41,719 bases of DNA from Parabacteroides sp. ZJ-118 (GCF_011038785.1 NZ_JAAKDT010000031.1:1-41719); one strand, 5' to 3'; numbered from the stretch's first letter, positions 1 through 7,644 are shown. The notes: generated by a model from the sequence alone, not told the origin. A program made the numbers and translations.

Positions 1-67
1 CCTCAAGGCGATAGTAGGCTTTGCGTTCACCCTTGCTGTTGGTTTTATAGACTGTTCCTATGTGCAT
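1..67 (-). mobile_element. 5' end of an IS transposase gene (IS4-superfamily, IS1634-like), cut by window edge
   Basis: Reading leftward from an ATG at 67-65, an open frame runs off the window edge and gives 22 residues beginning MHIGTVYKTNSKGERKAYY. From memory this resembles the start of transposases of Bacteroides insertion sequences in the DDE IS4 superfamily (IS1634-like); the family name is tentative because only 22 residues are visible. It would cut and paste or copy the element. The AT-rich stretch upstream (68-240) carries two nearby GGGGGTA-type runs (near 108-133) and probably includes the element's right end, but no terminal inverted repeat can be identified without the other end. 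Confidence 0.5.
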
Positions 68-257
68 GGGACAAAGGTCGGCATTGTACCGACGACAGCC
101 AAAAGTCTGGGGGTACTACAGAGGGGGTATGGAACCAAAATAACCTGATTTTAACACATAGACACAGCAAAAACCGCATAAAACCATCGAAATTAAAGAT
201 TGTTTAACCTTACGAAAGGTCTATTGTGGCAATGTGGGTTACGTTTAGGGTGACGCA
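68..257. other. Intergenic DNA, probable right end of the edge insertion sequence
   Basis: No gene is seen here. The stretch is the upstream region of the edge transposase and then AT-rich DNA up to a second transposase remnant. Two G-rich runs lie at about 108-133. The exact boundary of the insertion sequence cannot be placed because its left end lies outside the window. Confidence 0.4.
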
Positions 258-386
258 ATGACGAAGTCAGGAAATATTCATATCGCCATACTCGCCAAAG
301 ACAAAATTACAGGAATTTTTGTACTGATAGATGAATTCCGGAAAGTTTCTCATGATATTTCTGAAATGACTTATGATCAATCTTGA
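258..386 (+). pseudogene. N-terminal remnant of an IS982-like transposase
   Basis: A 42-codon frame starts with ATG at 258 and stops with TGA at 384-386. Residues 13-26 read AKDKITGIFVLIDE, which resembles the amino-terminal start of IS982-family transposases found in Bacteroidales (typically a KDKITEIF...DDF pattern followed by several hundred residues). Here nothing recognisable of the family follows the stop, so this is only the first tenth of such a protein. The family call rests on about 15 residues recalled from memory. It lies between the edge transposase and the end of the flippase gene, consistent with accumulated insertion-sequence debris. Confidence 0.4.
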
Positions 387-444
387 CTGTGCTTGCTATA
401 ACCGACTGACTATCGTTTGATTGTTCTCATCGAACGTCACAAAA

Positions 445-1923
445 TCATGTTGTTCCTGTTTTTCCAACTCGTAGCATTACCTCACGGCAGATTGTCCGAA
501 CTTTTGCTATAAAATCATACTCCTTGGTGCATTGCATATATGCGCAGGTGGTTATGGCGCAGCAAAAGGTCTTTGCGGCTAATGAAAAGAACAAGTTCCA
601 ATCAGGAATGAGCAAGGACAATGAATAGACTGCTGCTCCCGACAACACCCCAGCTAAGAGTGGGGAAAGTAGACAACGGTAGAACCGTATCATTCTCCGA
701 CGTAGCGTATAACGGTATAATTGTAGGTAACACTGTATGAAGTTTAGAGAGACAGCAATACAGATGCACCAAGCGGTTGCTTCGAGTGAATGGAAATAGA
801 AAATACCTGTAAGGATGCCGATAACTCCGGTAAAAGAAGAGAAGAGACCGCAAATGAACATCCCACGTGTGCTGTTGCCGGCTTGGTAAAAGGAACCGGA
901 AGAGGATAGTATGATTTGGATGCCAACAGTTAGTGATAAAATTTTGAATACGGGAATGGAAGAAGTCCATTGGGAACCGAAAAAAAAGAGAATTAGTTCG
1001 TCTGCACAAAGAAATAACAATGTACTGAGTGGGATACCGATAAAAGCCAAAAGGCGTACAAAGTGTTCGTGAATATGCCCCAGTCGGTTCAGATCATTCT
1101 GATAGTCACTCAGAAAAGGATGCATTACAGGAGTAATGACAAAGGTGATGTTCTGCATGGGCAACTGTATTAACCTGTAGGATTTTTCGTAATACCCCAA
1201 CATGTTAATTCCCATGTATTTACCTATCAGTAGTTTGTCTAGATTACTACTGAAGTAGGTGGCCATATTAAACAGAAACTGGTAGAGTGAGTAACTCCAT
1301 ATTTTTCTTATGCTTTCAATGCCGAAAGTAAAGCGCAGTTTTTGCGGATGTTTTCGGAGTGAAATCCAATAAACCAGCAGACTTGACAATATGGGTTGTA
1401 TGACCAACGTATGCAGTCCTGCCCCTGCCAATGCGGCACCTATCGCCAGCAGTCCGGTGGCAGTTTGTATGATGAATGAACGGAACGCTATGAATTTGAA
1501 CTCTTTTTCTTTATAAAAGAGGATGTTGGGAACAAGTGTAGCAGAAGAGAAGAACAGGTTGACGGATAGTAATCGGCAAAGTGTAATAAGTTGGTCATTT
1601 TGGTAATACTTTGCTATACTTCCTGATGACAAGAAAAAGAGTCCTCCCAAAAAGATGCCCAACCATACGGTAAATGAATAAATGTTGCTTAAATCATCGG
1701 AGGTCAGTTCTTTGTTCTGGATAATGGCAGCGGAGAAACCTATGTCGGTAAAAATGTTGAAAAAATTGATAATGACCATTGCAACCGCTACTATTCCGAA
1801 TTCATCGGGCGATAACAGGCGGGCAAGAATGGCGGTGACTCCTAACGAAATGAGGATGCCGGAGTATTTGGCTACCGCTGTGTAAAATGTTCCGGAGAGT
1901 ATTTGTTGTTTGATACTTGCCAT
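445..1923 (-). CDS. Wzx-type polysaccharide/oligosaccharide flippase (MOP superfamily)
   Basis: The 492-residue product is almost entirely hydrophobic, with about 12-14 membrane segments, and has the family's early motif LARLLSPDEFGIVAVA (about residues 33-48) followed by TDIGFSAA. It is a WzxC/RfbX-like member of the MOP exporters, which flip undecaprenyl-linked sugars across the inner membrane. Length is normal. The ATG at 1923-1921 is preceded by AAAAAGAAA. It stands alone among insertion-sequence debris at its 3' side and a broken DUF4011 gene directly upstream on the same strand, with only about 15 bases between. No own promoter is visible, so it may be read from the broken gene's promoter at 2295-2302. 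A second, different flippase is at 18778-20220; the two share only family-level similarity. Substrate unknown. Confidence 0.85.
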   Translation of the reverse strand: MASIKQQILSGTFYTAVAKYSGILISLGVTAILARLLSPDEFGIVAVAMVIINFFNIFTDIGFSAAIIQNKELTSDDLSNIYSFTVWLGIFLGGLFFLSSGSIAKYYQNDQLITLCRLLSVNLFFSSATLVPNILFYKEKEFKFIAFRSFIIQTATGLLAIGAALAGAGLHTLVIQPILSSLLVYWISLRKHPQKLRFTFGIESIRKIWSYSLYQFLFNMATYFSSNLDKLLIGKYMGINMLGYYEKSYRLIQLPMQNITFVITPVMHPFLSDYQNDLNRLGHIHEHFVRLLAFIGIPLSTLLFLCADELILFFFGSQWTSSIPVFKILSLTVGIQIILSSSGSFYQAGNSTRGMFICGLFSSFTGVIGILTGIFYFHSLEATAWCICIAVSLNFIQCYLQLYRYTLRRRMIRFYRCLLSPLLAGVLSGAAVYSLSLLIPDWNLFFSLAAKTFCCAITTCAYMQCTKEYDFIAKVRTICREVMLRVGKTGTT

Positions 1924-2233
1924 TTTCTTTTTATTATATTGATACCTTGCTCCTTGATGGAAGAGTTCGCTTTGTATCGAAGGGCTTTCAGTGTCTTTTG
2001 CAGGTCGCCAATCGGGTTAGAGGTCTCGTCATCTATACGGTTTTTTCTTGCATATAAGAACCGGATTTCTCTCTTGCGTACAGCGATAAGGTCAAATAGT
2101 TTGTCATACGATGGTGCAGTGATTCGCTCATTGGAGCGCTGCCCTCTTTGAAATTAATAAGGCGGTTACTCTTGCCGAAGTCCAGCAAAAGATTCTTCAA
2201 AGTCTCGATTCTTTTATGCAGTTCCTTCCCCAT
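1924..2233 (-). pseudogene. Frameshifted and truncated DUF4011-family gene (N-terminal part only)
   Basis: On the minus strand from ATG at 2233-2231 the frame reads MGKELHKRIETLKNLLLDF then GKSNRLINFKE. This is the amino-terminal signature of DUF4011 proteins (large helicase/nuclease-like proteins, often over 1000 residues, some in defence loci). After the GAGGG run at 2142-2146 the original frame loses similarity, while the other frame continues with RSNERITAPSYDKLFDL, then IRFLYARKNR, then LQKTLKALRYKA and KEQGIN, the expected order for the domain. One base has therefore been lost in or beside that run. Similarity stops near 1938, where the family would continue with a further several hundred residues but the flippase gene begins. 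The gene is dead twice over: frameshift plus 3' deletion. Confidence 0.75.
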
Positions 2234-2294
2234 AACGCATAATAAATATTGCCCGATATTTCAGCGACAGCCTTAAATTGAGGTCTATCGCTCA

Positions 2295-2302
2295 CAAAGA
2301 TA
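2295..2302 (-). promoter_or_regulatory. Bacteroidetes -7 box (TATCTTTG) of the broken DUF4011 gene
   Basis: The minus strand reads TATCTTTG, a perfect match to the Bacteroidetes sigma-ABfr -7 consensus TAnnTTTG. Transcription would begin near 2288, giving a leader of about 55 bases before the ATG at 2233. No good -33 TTTG is present at the usual spacing. If still active it would now mainly serve the flippase gene downstream. Confidence 0.5.
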
Positions 2303-2475
2303 CGATAAATAATTCAATTCTTATCCCATTGGTTGAACTAAGATGGCAAAATATTTGTCTGCGAGGATTGGCACAATCGCTTGTCCGATACAAAGTTCAA
2401 TATTGTCAGTTTCACCCGTTAAGACAGCAGATGAATATCTTCCTCCAATTCGGTATGAATCATGATACACTAAAA

Positions 2476-2501
2476 GACCTTGTAAGCACGCTTACAAGGT
2501 C
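2476..2501 (-). terminator. Intrinsic terminator of tRNA-Leu
   Basis: A perfect 11-bp stem (GACCTTGTAAG paired with CTTACAAGGTC) with a 4-base loop lies 12 bases past the 3' end of the tRNA. On the minus strand it is followed by TTTTAG, a short U-run. It separates the tRNA from the debris region to the left. Confidence 0.75.
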
Positions 2502-2512
2502 CTCTGGATTTG

Positions 2513-2594
2513 TGCGGCTGAAGGGACTCGAACCCCCACGCCGTGAAGCATCAGATCCTAAGTCTGACGTGGCTACCAATTACACCACAGCCGC
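2513..2594 (-). tRNA. tRNA-Leu (anticodon TAG)
   Basis: On the minus strand the acceptor arm GCGGCTG (2594-2588) pairs with CAGCCGC (2520-2514), followed by discriminator A; the terminal CCA is not fully encoded. The anticodon stem TCAGA/TCTGA encloses the loop CTTAGGA, giving anticodon TAG (reads CUA and related leucine codons). The D-arm region (TAATTGGTAGCC), a long class II variable arm, and the T-arm GGGTTCGAGTCCC are all present. The 82-base size fits a class II tRNA-Leu. It has its own promoter and terminator and marks the boundary between the accessory debris on the left and the core block on the right. Confidence 0.95.
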
Positions 2595-2608
2595 ATTTGA
2601 ACCGTGCG

Positions 2609-2639
2609 CAAAGGTAATTCTTTTTTGCAAACCTGCAAA
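2609..2639 (-). promoter_or_regulatory. Promoter of tRNA-Leu (TTTG-N19-TACCTTTG)
   Basis: The minus strand carries -7 box TACCTTTG (2616-2609), a perfect TAnnTTTG, and a -33 TTTG (2639-2636) with a 19-base spacer, which is the standard Bacteroidetes layout. The -7 box ends 14 bases before the mature tRNA 5' end. Confidence 0.75.
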
Positions 2640-2756
2640 TATTTGTGTTGTTTTTTAGCGAATACTGTTTTAGCGACCCAAACCGTAAAAGCCATCAGTC
2701 TATGATTTTTTAATGGATTCTTAGAAATAAAGAAGATAGAGTTTCCGGAAAAAGTT

Positions 2757-2764
2757 TACATTTG
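2757..2764 (+). promoter_or_regulatory. -7 box (TACATTTG) upstream of aroK
   Basis: TACATTTG matches the TAnnTTTG consensus and ends 21 bases before the aroK ATG, implying a leader of roughly 15 bases. No clear -33 TTTG is seen. It is back to back with the tRNA-Leu promoter, so the 191-base gap 2595-2785 is a divergent promoter region with no other content seen. Confidence 0.6.
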
Positions 2765-2785
2765 CGAAAACTATTGTAATAATGT

Positions 2786-3307
2786 ATGAAACGTATTTTT
2801 TTGGTCGGATATATGGGGGCGGGCAAGACTACGGTGGGAAAAGCTCTCGCCAAGCTCGCCGGAATCTCGTTCATAGATCTTGATTACTACATCGAAGGGC
2901 GTTATCATAAGTCAGTTTCCCAGATGTTCGCCGAGAGAGGGGAAGAGGCTTTCCGGAAGATAGAACGGAATATGCTTCACGAGGTCGCTGAGTTTGAGGA
3001 TGTGTTGGTTTCCACGGGAGGAGGCGCTCCTTGCTTTTTCGATAACATGGAGTTCATGAACGCTTCCGGCACGACGGTCTATTTGAAGGTGTCGGTTGAG
3101 GAGCTGGCGAAGCGTCTGGAGTTGTGCAAACATACCCGTCCGGTGTTAAAAGGACGTTCCGGAGAAGAGCTGAGGGCGTTCATCGCCGAGAGCTTGGAGA
3201 AAAGGAATCCGTTTTATACGAAGGCGTCCATAACTTTTGATGCCGAGAAGATGTTAACAGAATCGGATGTACACGACATATCGGACGCGTTAATGAAAAT
3301 CCTATAG
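2786..3307 (+). CDS. aroK: Shikimate kinase
   Basis: The 173-residue cytoplasmic enzyme phosphorylates shikimate at O3 with ATP, the fifth step of the shikimate pathway to aromatic amino acids. The Walker A loop is GYMGAGKTT (residues 8-16). The shikimate-binding set is present: D31 and D33 in IDLD, R57 in FRKIE, the GGG at 78-80, the lid arginine R118 in TRPVL, and R140 in EKRNPF. Length is normal for the family. The start ATG lies just downstream of a TACATTTG promoter box. The next gene begins 3 bases after its stop, so the two are probably translated from one mRNA. Confidence 0.96.
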   Translation: MKRIFLVGYMGAGKTTVGKALAKLAGISFIDLDYYIEGRYHKSVSQMFAERGEEAFRKIERNMLHEVAEFEDVLVSTGGGAPCFFDNMEFMNASGTTVYLKVSVEELAKRLELCKHTRPVLKGRSGEELRAFIAESLEKRNPFYTKASITFDAEKMLTESDVHDISDALMKIL

Positions 3308-3310
3308 CAT

Positions 3311-4522
3311 ATGGAAGCGAATGATGGCCGGCAGGCACAGGGGGCTTATATCCCGCAGGAATTATTGAAAGAGATCAGCAAGGTGAATAACCGTTTGCTT
3401 ATCGGTATTCCTCGCGAACGACGCGAGGCGGAGAAACGCCTGCCGTTGACTCCGGAGGCGGTGGATATGCTGACCGATTGCGGACACCGGGTGTTGGTGG
3501 AAAGTGGCGCCGGATTAGGCATCAACTATTCCGATAATCATTTCTCGGAGGCGGGGGCGGAGATTGTCGATACGCCTGCGGAAGTTTTTCAAGCGGATCT
3601 GATTTTGAAGATATTGCCTCCGTTGCCGGTGGAAATCGCCCTTATGAGACCTCGTACGACCGTTTTCTCATTGGTGCAGTTTGGTTTGTTCGCTCAGGAG
3701 GCTTTCGAGTTGATGATGGCGAAACGGATTACCGCGATCTCGTATGAGTTGATGGCGGATGACAAGAATCGTTTCCCGGTGCTGAATGTCACTTCCGAGA
3801 TCGAGGGGGCGGCTTCAATAACGATCGCTTCCGAGCTGTTGAGCAATACCCAAGGCGGTAAAGGGATCCTGTTGGGCGGTATTCCGGGCGTATCCCCTAC
3901 GGAGGTGGTGATCATCGGGGCCGGAAACGCCGGGACCGTAGCCGCGCGCGCCGCGTTGGCCTTGGGAGCATCCGTGAAAGTATTCGATGATGATATCAAT
4001 AAATTGCGTATGATCCAACAGGTCCTGGGACAGGGGCTTTTTACTTCCACGTTCCATCCGAACGTGCTGCGCAACGCGTTCCGTAGCGCTGACGTGGTGA
4101 TTGGGGCGATGCGTTATATCAATACGAGACATCGCTATATTATCGCCACGGACTTGGTGCGTACGATGAAAAAGGGAGCTTTGGTGATCGATCTGAGGGT
4201 AAGCCAAGGCGGTTGCTTTGAGACGACCTGCTGCTTGTCGAGGGAAGATCCTGCGGTATTCGAGCAATATGGGGTATTACATTATTGTAAACCGAATATC
4301 AGCAATCGGGTGGCTCGTACCACCTCGATGGCTTACAGCAATATATTCGTACCCTTATTGTTGTCGTTGGGCGACGCCGGTTCCGTACAAGGAATGATCA
4401 AATCGGATAAGGGTTTTAGGGCGGGAGTCTATATGTATTATGGGAAGACCGTGAACAGTTATGTGTCTAACCACTTTAATCTATCATCCAACAATCTGGA
4501 TCTATACCTCTCCGCTTTTTGA
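3311..4522 (+). CDS. Alanine dehydrogenase / PNT-family protein with altered active site
   Basis: The 403-residue product has the two-domain fold of alanine dehydrogenase and the alpha subunit of NAD(P) transhydrogenase. An amino-terminal domain carries KRLPLTPE (R43 matches the substrate arginine of alanine dehydrogenases), and a Rossmann domain carries GAGNAG (203-208) with D226 at the end of the second strand, favouring NAD. Aligned by eye with Mycobacterium Ald, however, the catalytic lysine (K75) falls on L102, the histidine (H96) on Q123 and the aspartate (D270) on S298. The segment EIALMRPRTTVFSLVQF looks more like transhydrogenase PntA. It also has a roughly 28-residue amino-terminal extension. 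Databases would probably call it alanine dehydrogenase, but alanine oxidation is doubtful. It follows aroK by 3 bases and probably shares its transcript. Confidence 0.8.
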   Translation: MEANDGRQAQGAYIPQELLKEISKVNNRLLIGIPRERREAEKRLPLTPEAVDMLTDCGHRVLVESGAGLGINYSDNHFSEAGAEIVDTPAEVFQADLILKILPPLPVEIALMRPRTTVFSLVQFGLFAQEAFELMMAKRITAISYELMADDKNRFPVLNVTSEIEGAASITIASELLSNTQGGKGILLGGIPGVSPTEVVIIGAGNAGTVAARAALALGASVKVFDDDINKLRMIQQVLGQGLFTSTFHPNVLRNAFRSADVVIGAMRYINTRHRYIIATDLVRTMKKGALVIDLRVSQGGCFETTCCLSREDPAVFEQYGVLHYCKPNISNRVARTTSMAYSNIFVPLLLSLGDAGSVQGMIKSDKGFRAGVYMYYGKTVNSYVSNHFNLSSNNLDLYLSAF

Positions 4523-4541
4523 TGTGGAAAAGTTTTGAACT

Positions 4542-4566
4542 CGCGAAGTTTATGCTTTACTTCGCG
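4542..4566 (+). terminator. Hairpin between the Ald-like gene and korA
   Basis: CGCGAAGT (4542-4549) pairs perfectly with ACTTCGCG (4559-4566) around a 9-base loop. No U-run follows, so it may be a weak terminator or an mRNA-end stabiliser. It lies 20 bases past the Ald-like stop and about 50 bases before korA. Confidence 0.4.
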
Positions 4567-4618
4567 GACGATTTAAACGGGATGTAGACAAATACGTTAA
4601 TTTATAATAATACTATGT

Positions 4619-6466
4619 ATGGTAGAACATTCAAAAGTAACCTCGCTAGATGAGGTTGTTATTCGTTTTTCGGGCGACTCCGGTGATGGTATGCAGTTGG
4701 CGGGAAACATTTTCTCTACAATTTCCGCGACAGCGGGAAATGGAATCAGTACTTTCCCTGATTATCCGGCGGATATCCGGGCTCCGCAAGGTTCTCTTAC
4801 CGGGGTGTCCGGATTCCAAGTTCATATTGGGGCCGGAAAGGTGTTTACTCCGGGCGACAAATGTGATGTGTTGGTCGCTATGAACGCTGCCGCCCTGAAG
4901 ACTCAGTACAAATTCGCGAAGCCCACGGCTTGCGTCATTATCGATACGGATTGTTTCCAGAAGACAGATTTAGACAAGGCCGCGTTTAAGACAGACAACC
5001 CGATTGAGGAGATGGGAATCAAGCAAGATGTGATTGCCGCTCCGATCTCCCAAATGGTGAAAGATTGTTTGGCAGACTCCGGTATGGACAACAAGTCTAT
5101 GCTGAAATGTCGTAACATGTTCGCGTTGGGATTGGTTTGTTGGTTGTTCAACCGGGACTTATCCATCGCGGAGAATTTCTTGCGCGAGAAATTCGCCAAA
5201 AAACCGGCTATAGCGGAAGCGAACATAAAAGTGGTACATGCGGGTTATGATTATGGACATAATACGCATGCCTCCGTAGATCATACGTATCGGGTGGATA
5301 CCAAAGTGAAAGCTCCTGGAAAATATATGGATATCAGCGGTAACAAGGCGACTGCTTACGGCTTGATCGCCGCCGCGGAGAAGGCTGGCCTACGTTTGTT
5401 CCTCGGCTCATACCCAATCACTCCGGCTACGGACATACTGCATGAATTATCGAAGCATAAATCATTGGGCGTGGCTACGGTTCAGTGTGAGGACGAAATT
5501 TCCGGCTGTGCTACCGCTATCGGCGCTTCTTTCGCGGGAGCTTTAGCGGTTACCTCTACCTCGGGCCCCGGTGTTTGCTTGAAGTCTGAGGCCATGAACT
5601 TGGCGGTTATCACCGAGTTGCCGTTGGTCGTTGTGGATGTACAGCGCGGAGGGCCGTCGACGGGCTTACCTACCAAATCGGAACAGACGGATTTATTGCA
5701 GGCGTTGTTCGGCCGGAATGGTGAGTCTCCGATGCCGGTAGTGGCTGCCGCTTCGCCCACGCATTGCTTTGACGCGGCCTATGCGGCTTGTAAGATCGCG
5801 TTGGAACATATGACTCCGGTTGTGTTGATGACAGATGCTTTCGTGGCGAATGGCTCATCTGCTTGGCGATTGCCGGATTTGGCCGATTATCCTTCCATCA
5901 ATCCTCCTTATGTGACCCCGGAGATGAAGGGACGGTACACGCCTTATCAGCGCGATCCGGAGACCGGAGTCCGTTACTGGGCCATTCCGGGGCAAGAAGG
6001 ATATATGCATATTCTGGGAGGCCTGGAGAAAGATAGCGATACCGGCGCGATCTCCACGGATCCGGAGAACCATGATCTAATGTGCCGTTTACGTGCGGAG
6101 AAGGTGGCGAAGATCCCTGTACCCGATGTGGAAGTACAAGGCTGCGCGGATGACGCCGACTTGCTGATCGTCGGCTTCGGCGGTACATACGGGCACTTGT
6201 ATTCCGCCATGGAGGAGATGAACCGAGCCGGAAAGAAAGTGGCCTTGGCTCACTTCACGTACTTGAACCCGCTGCCAAAGAATACAGCCGAGGTGTTGAG
6301 GAAATATAAGAAGGCCGTAGTGGCTGAGCAGAATCTGGGCCAGTTCGCCGGCTATCTTCGTATGAAAGTAGACGGATTTGTTCCTTATCAATACAATGTA
6401 GTGAAAGGTCAGCCCTTTGTTGTCAGCGAGTTGGTGGAGGCTTTCACCGGCATCTTAAATAAATAA
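4619..6466 (+). CDS. korA: 2-oxoacid:ferredoxin oxidoreductase, alpha subunit (gamma-alpha fusion)
   Basis: The 615-residue subunit joins a gamma domain (about residues 10-190, starting with FSGDSGDGMQLAGNIFS) to an alpha domain (about 225-615). The alpha part has SYPITPATDI, the GASFAGALAVTSTSGPG loop and the signature QRGGPSTGLPTKSEQTDL. With the beta subunit encoded next, the complex decarboxylates a 2-oxoacid (2-oxoglutarate in most enzymes of this two-subunit type, possibly pyruvate or branched acids) to the acyl-CoA and reduces ferredoxin; it also works in the reductive direction. There is no fused ferredoxin domain, so electrons must go to a separate ferredoxin. The ATG at 4619 is used; an ATG four bases upstream is out of frame. 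korB starts 23 bases after the stop. Confidence 0.93.
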   Translation: MVEHSKVTSLDEVVIRFSGDSGDGMQLAGNIFSTISATAGNGISTFPDYPADIRAPQGSLTGVSGFQVHIGAGKVFTPGDKCDVLVAMNAAALKTQYKFAKPTACVIIDTDCFQKTDLDKAAFKTDNPIEEMGIKQDVIAAPISQMVKDCLADSGMDNKSMLKCRNMFALGLVCWLFNRDLSIAENFLREKFAKKPAIAEANIKVVHAGYDYGHNTHASVDHTYRVDTKVKAPGKYMDISGNKATAYGLIAAAEKAGLRLFLGSYPITPATDILHELSKHKSLGVATVQCEDEISGCATAIGASFAGALAVTSTSGPGVCLKSEAMNLAVITELPLVVVDVQRGGPSTGLPTKSEQTDLLQALFGRNGESPMPVVAAASPTHCFDAAYAACKIALEHMTPVVLMTDAFVANGSSAWRLPDLADYPSINPPYVTPEMKGRYTPYQRDPETGVRYWAIPGQEGYMHILGGLEKDSDTGAISTDPENHDLMCRLRAEKVAKIPVPDVEVQGCADDADLLIVGFGGTYGHLYSAMEEMNRAGKKVALAHFTYLNPLPKNTAEVLRKYKKAVVAEQNLGQFAGYLRMKVDGFVPYQYNVVKGQPFVVSELVEAFTGILNK

Positions 6467-6489
6467 TAACCATAAAGAACGTAAAGGCA

Positions 6490-7497
6490 ATGAGCGAATA
6501 TACAGCAAAAGATTTCAAGAAAGGACAACCGCGTTGGTGTCCGGGTTGTGGCGACCATTTCTTTTTGGCCTCCCTGCACAACGCGATGGCAGAGTTGGGG
6601 GTAGCTCCGCACGATACGGCCGTTATCTCCGGTATCGGATGTTCAAGCCGTCTTCCTTATTATATGAATACATATGCCATGCAGACGATCCATGGCCGCG
6701 CGGCCGCCATATCAACCGGGTTTAAGGTGGCGAACCCGAAAATGACGGTTTGGCAGATCTCCGGCGATGGCGATGGATTGGCTATCGGCGGTAATCATTT
6801 TATCCATGCGGTGCGCCGTAATATCGATGTGAACATGATCCTCTTGAACAACCGCATCTATGGATTGACAAAAGGACAATACTCGCCTACTTCTCCGCGT
6901 GGATTCGTCAGCAAGTCCTCTCCCTATGGAACGGTTGAGGACCCATTCCATCCGGCCGAGCTTTGTTTCGGTGCCCGCGGACGTTTCTTCGCCCGTGCCG
7001 TGGCGACCGATGCCCAAGGCACGGTGGAGGTCTTGAAGGCGGCAGCCAAGCATAAGGGAGCCTCCGTCTGCGAGATCTTGCAGAACTGCGTGATCTTTAA
7101 TGACGGGACGCATGAGTCTGTTTACTCGAAGGCCGGCCGCGCGAAGAACGCGATCTACTTGGAGCATGGCAAACCGATGTTGTTCGGCGAGAACAAGGAG
7201 TTCGGTTTGATGCAAGAAGGCTTTGGCCTGAAAGTGGTGAAGATCGGAGAGAATGGCATCACGGAGAAGGATCTATTGGTACATGATGCCCATTGTATGG
7301 ATAATACGTTGCAATTGAAGCTAGCCTTGATGGAAGGTCCCGATTTCCCGGTTGCCTTAGGTGTGATCCGCGATGTGGAAGCGCCAACCTACAACGAGGC
7401 TGTCCATGAGCAGATCGAGGAGGTCTCCGGCAAGAAGAAATACCATAATTTCCAAGAACTGCTGATGACGAATGATATTTGGGAAGTGAAAGAGTAA
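6490..7497 (+). CDS. korB: 2-oxoacid:ferredoxin oxidoreductase, beta subunit
   Basis: The 335-residue subunit binds thiamine diphosphate and an iron-sulfur cluster. The TPP motif is GDGDGLAIG (92-100) followed by LLNNRIYGLTKGQ, with the Mg-binding asparagine near 120. Cysteines in CPGCG (17, 20), GIGCSSR (51) and ILQNCVIFN are placed as the usual four 4Fe-4S ligands. It forms the catalytic heterodimer with the preceding korA product; the two genes are 23 bases apart and share a transcript that ends at the strong hairpin at 7521-7560. Confidence 0.93.
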   Translation: MSEYTAKDFKKGQPRWCPGCGDHFFLASLHNAMAELGVAPHDTAVISGIGCSSRLPYYMNTYAMQTIHGRAAAISTGFKVANPKMTVWQISGDGDGLAIGGNHFIHAVRRNIDVNMILLNNRIYGLTKGQYSPTSPRGFVSKSSPYGTVEDPFHPAELCFGARGRFFARAVATDAQGTVEVLKAAAKHKGASVCEILQNCVIFNDGTHESVYSKAGRAKNAIYLEHGKPMLFGENKEFGLMQEGFGLKVVKIGENGITEKDLLVHDAHCMDNTLQLKLALMEGPDFPVALGVIRDVEAPTYNEAVHEQIEEVSGKKKYHNFQELLMTNDIWEVKE

Positions 7498-7520
7498 CCC
7501 TTTCCTCATCCGCGGCAAGA

Positions 7521-7564
7521 AGCCACAAGCCCGAGTGAAAAACGGGATTGTGGCTTTTTTATTT
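7521..7564 (+). terminator. Intrinsic terminator after korB
   Basis: AGCCACAA (7521-7528) plus CCCG pairs with CGGG plus TTGTGGCT (ending 7556) around a short A-rich loop, followed by TTTTTTATTT. It is a textbook Rho-independent terminator. Confidence 0.9.
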
Positions 7565-7644
7565 AGGATTTGTTAATTGCATGGAAAAGAGTAATCATTG
7601 CTGAAAAATTTCCTTAATAAGGTGTGCGCGATAAAAAAAAATAT

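Noticed and set aside
2278-2658. 126-codon + frame
   Set aside because: It runs through the tRNA-Leu gene and its terminator on the opposite strand, with no start signal.
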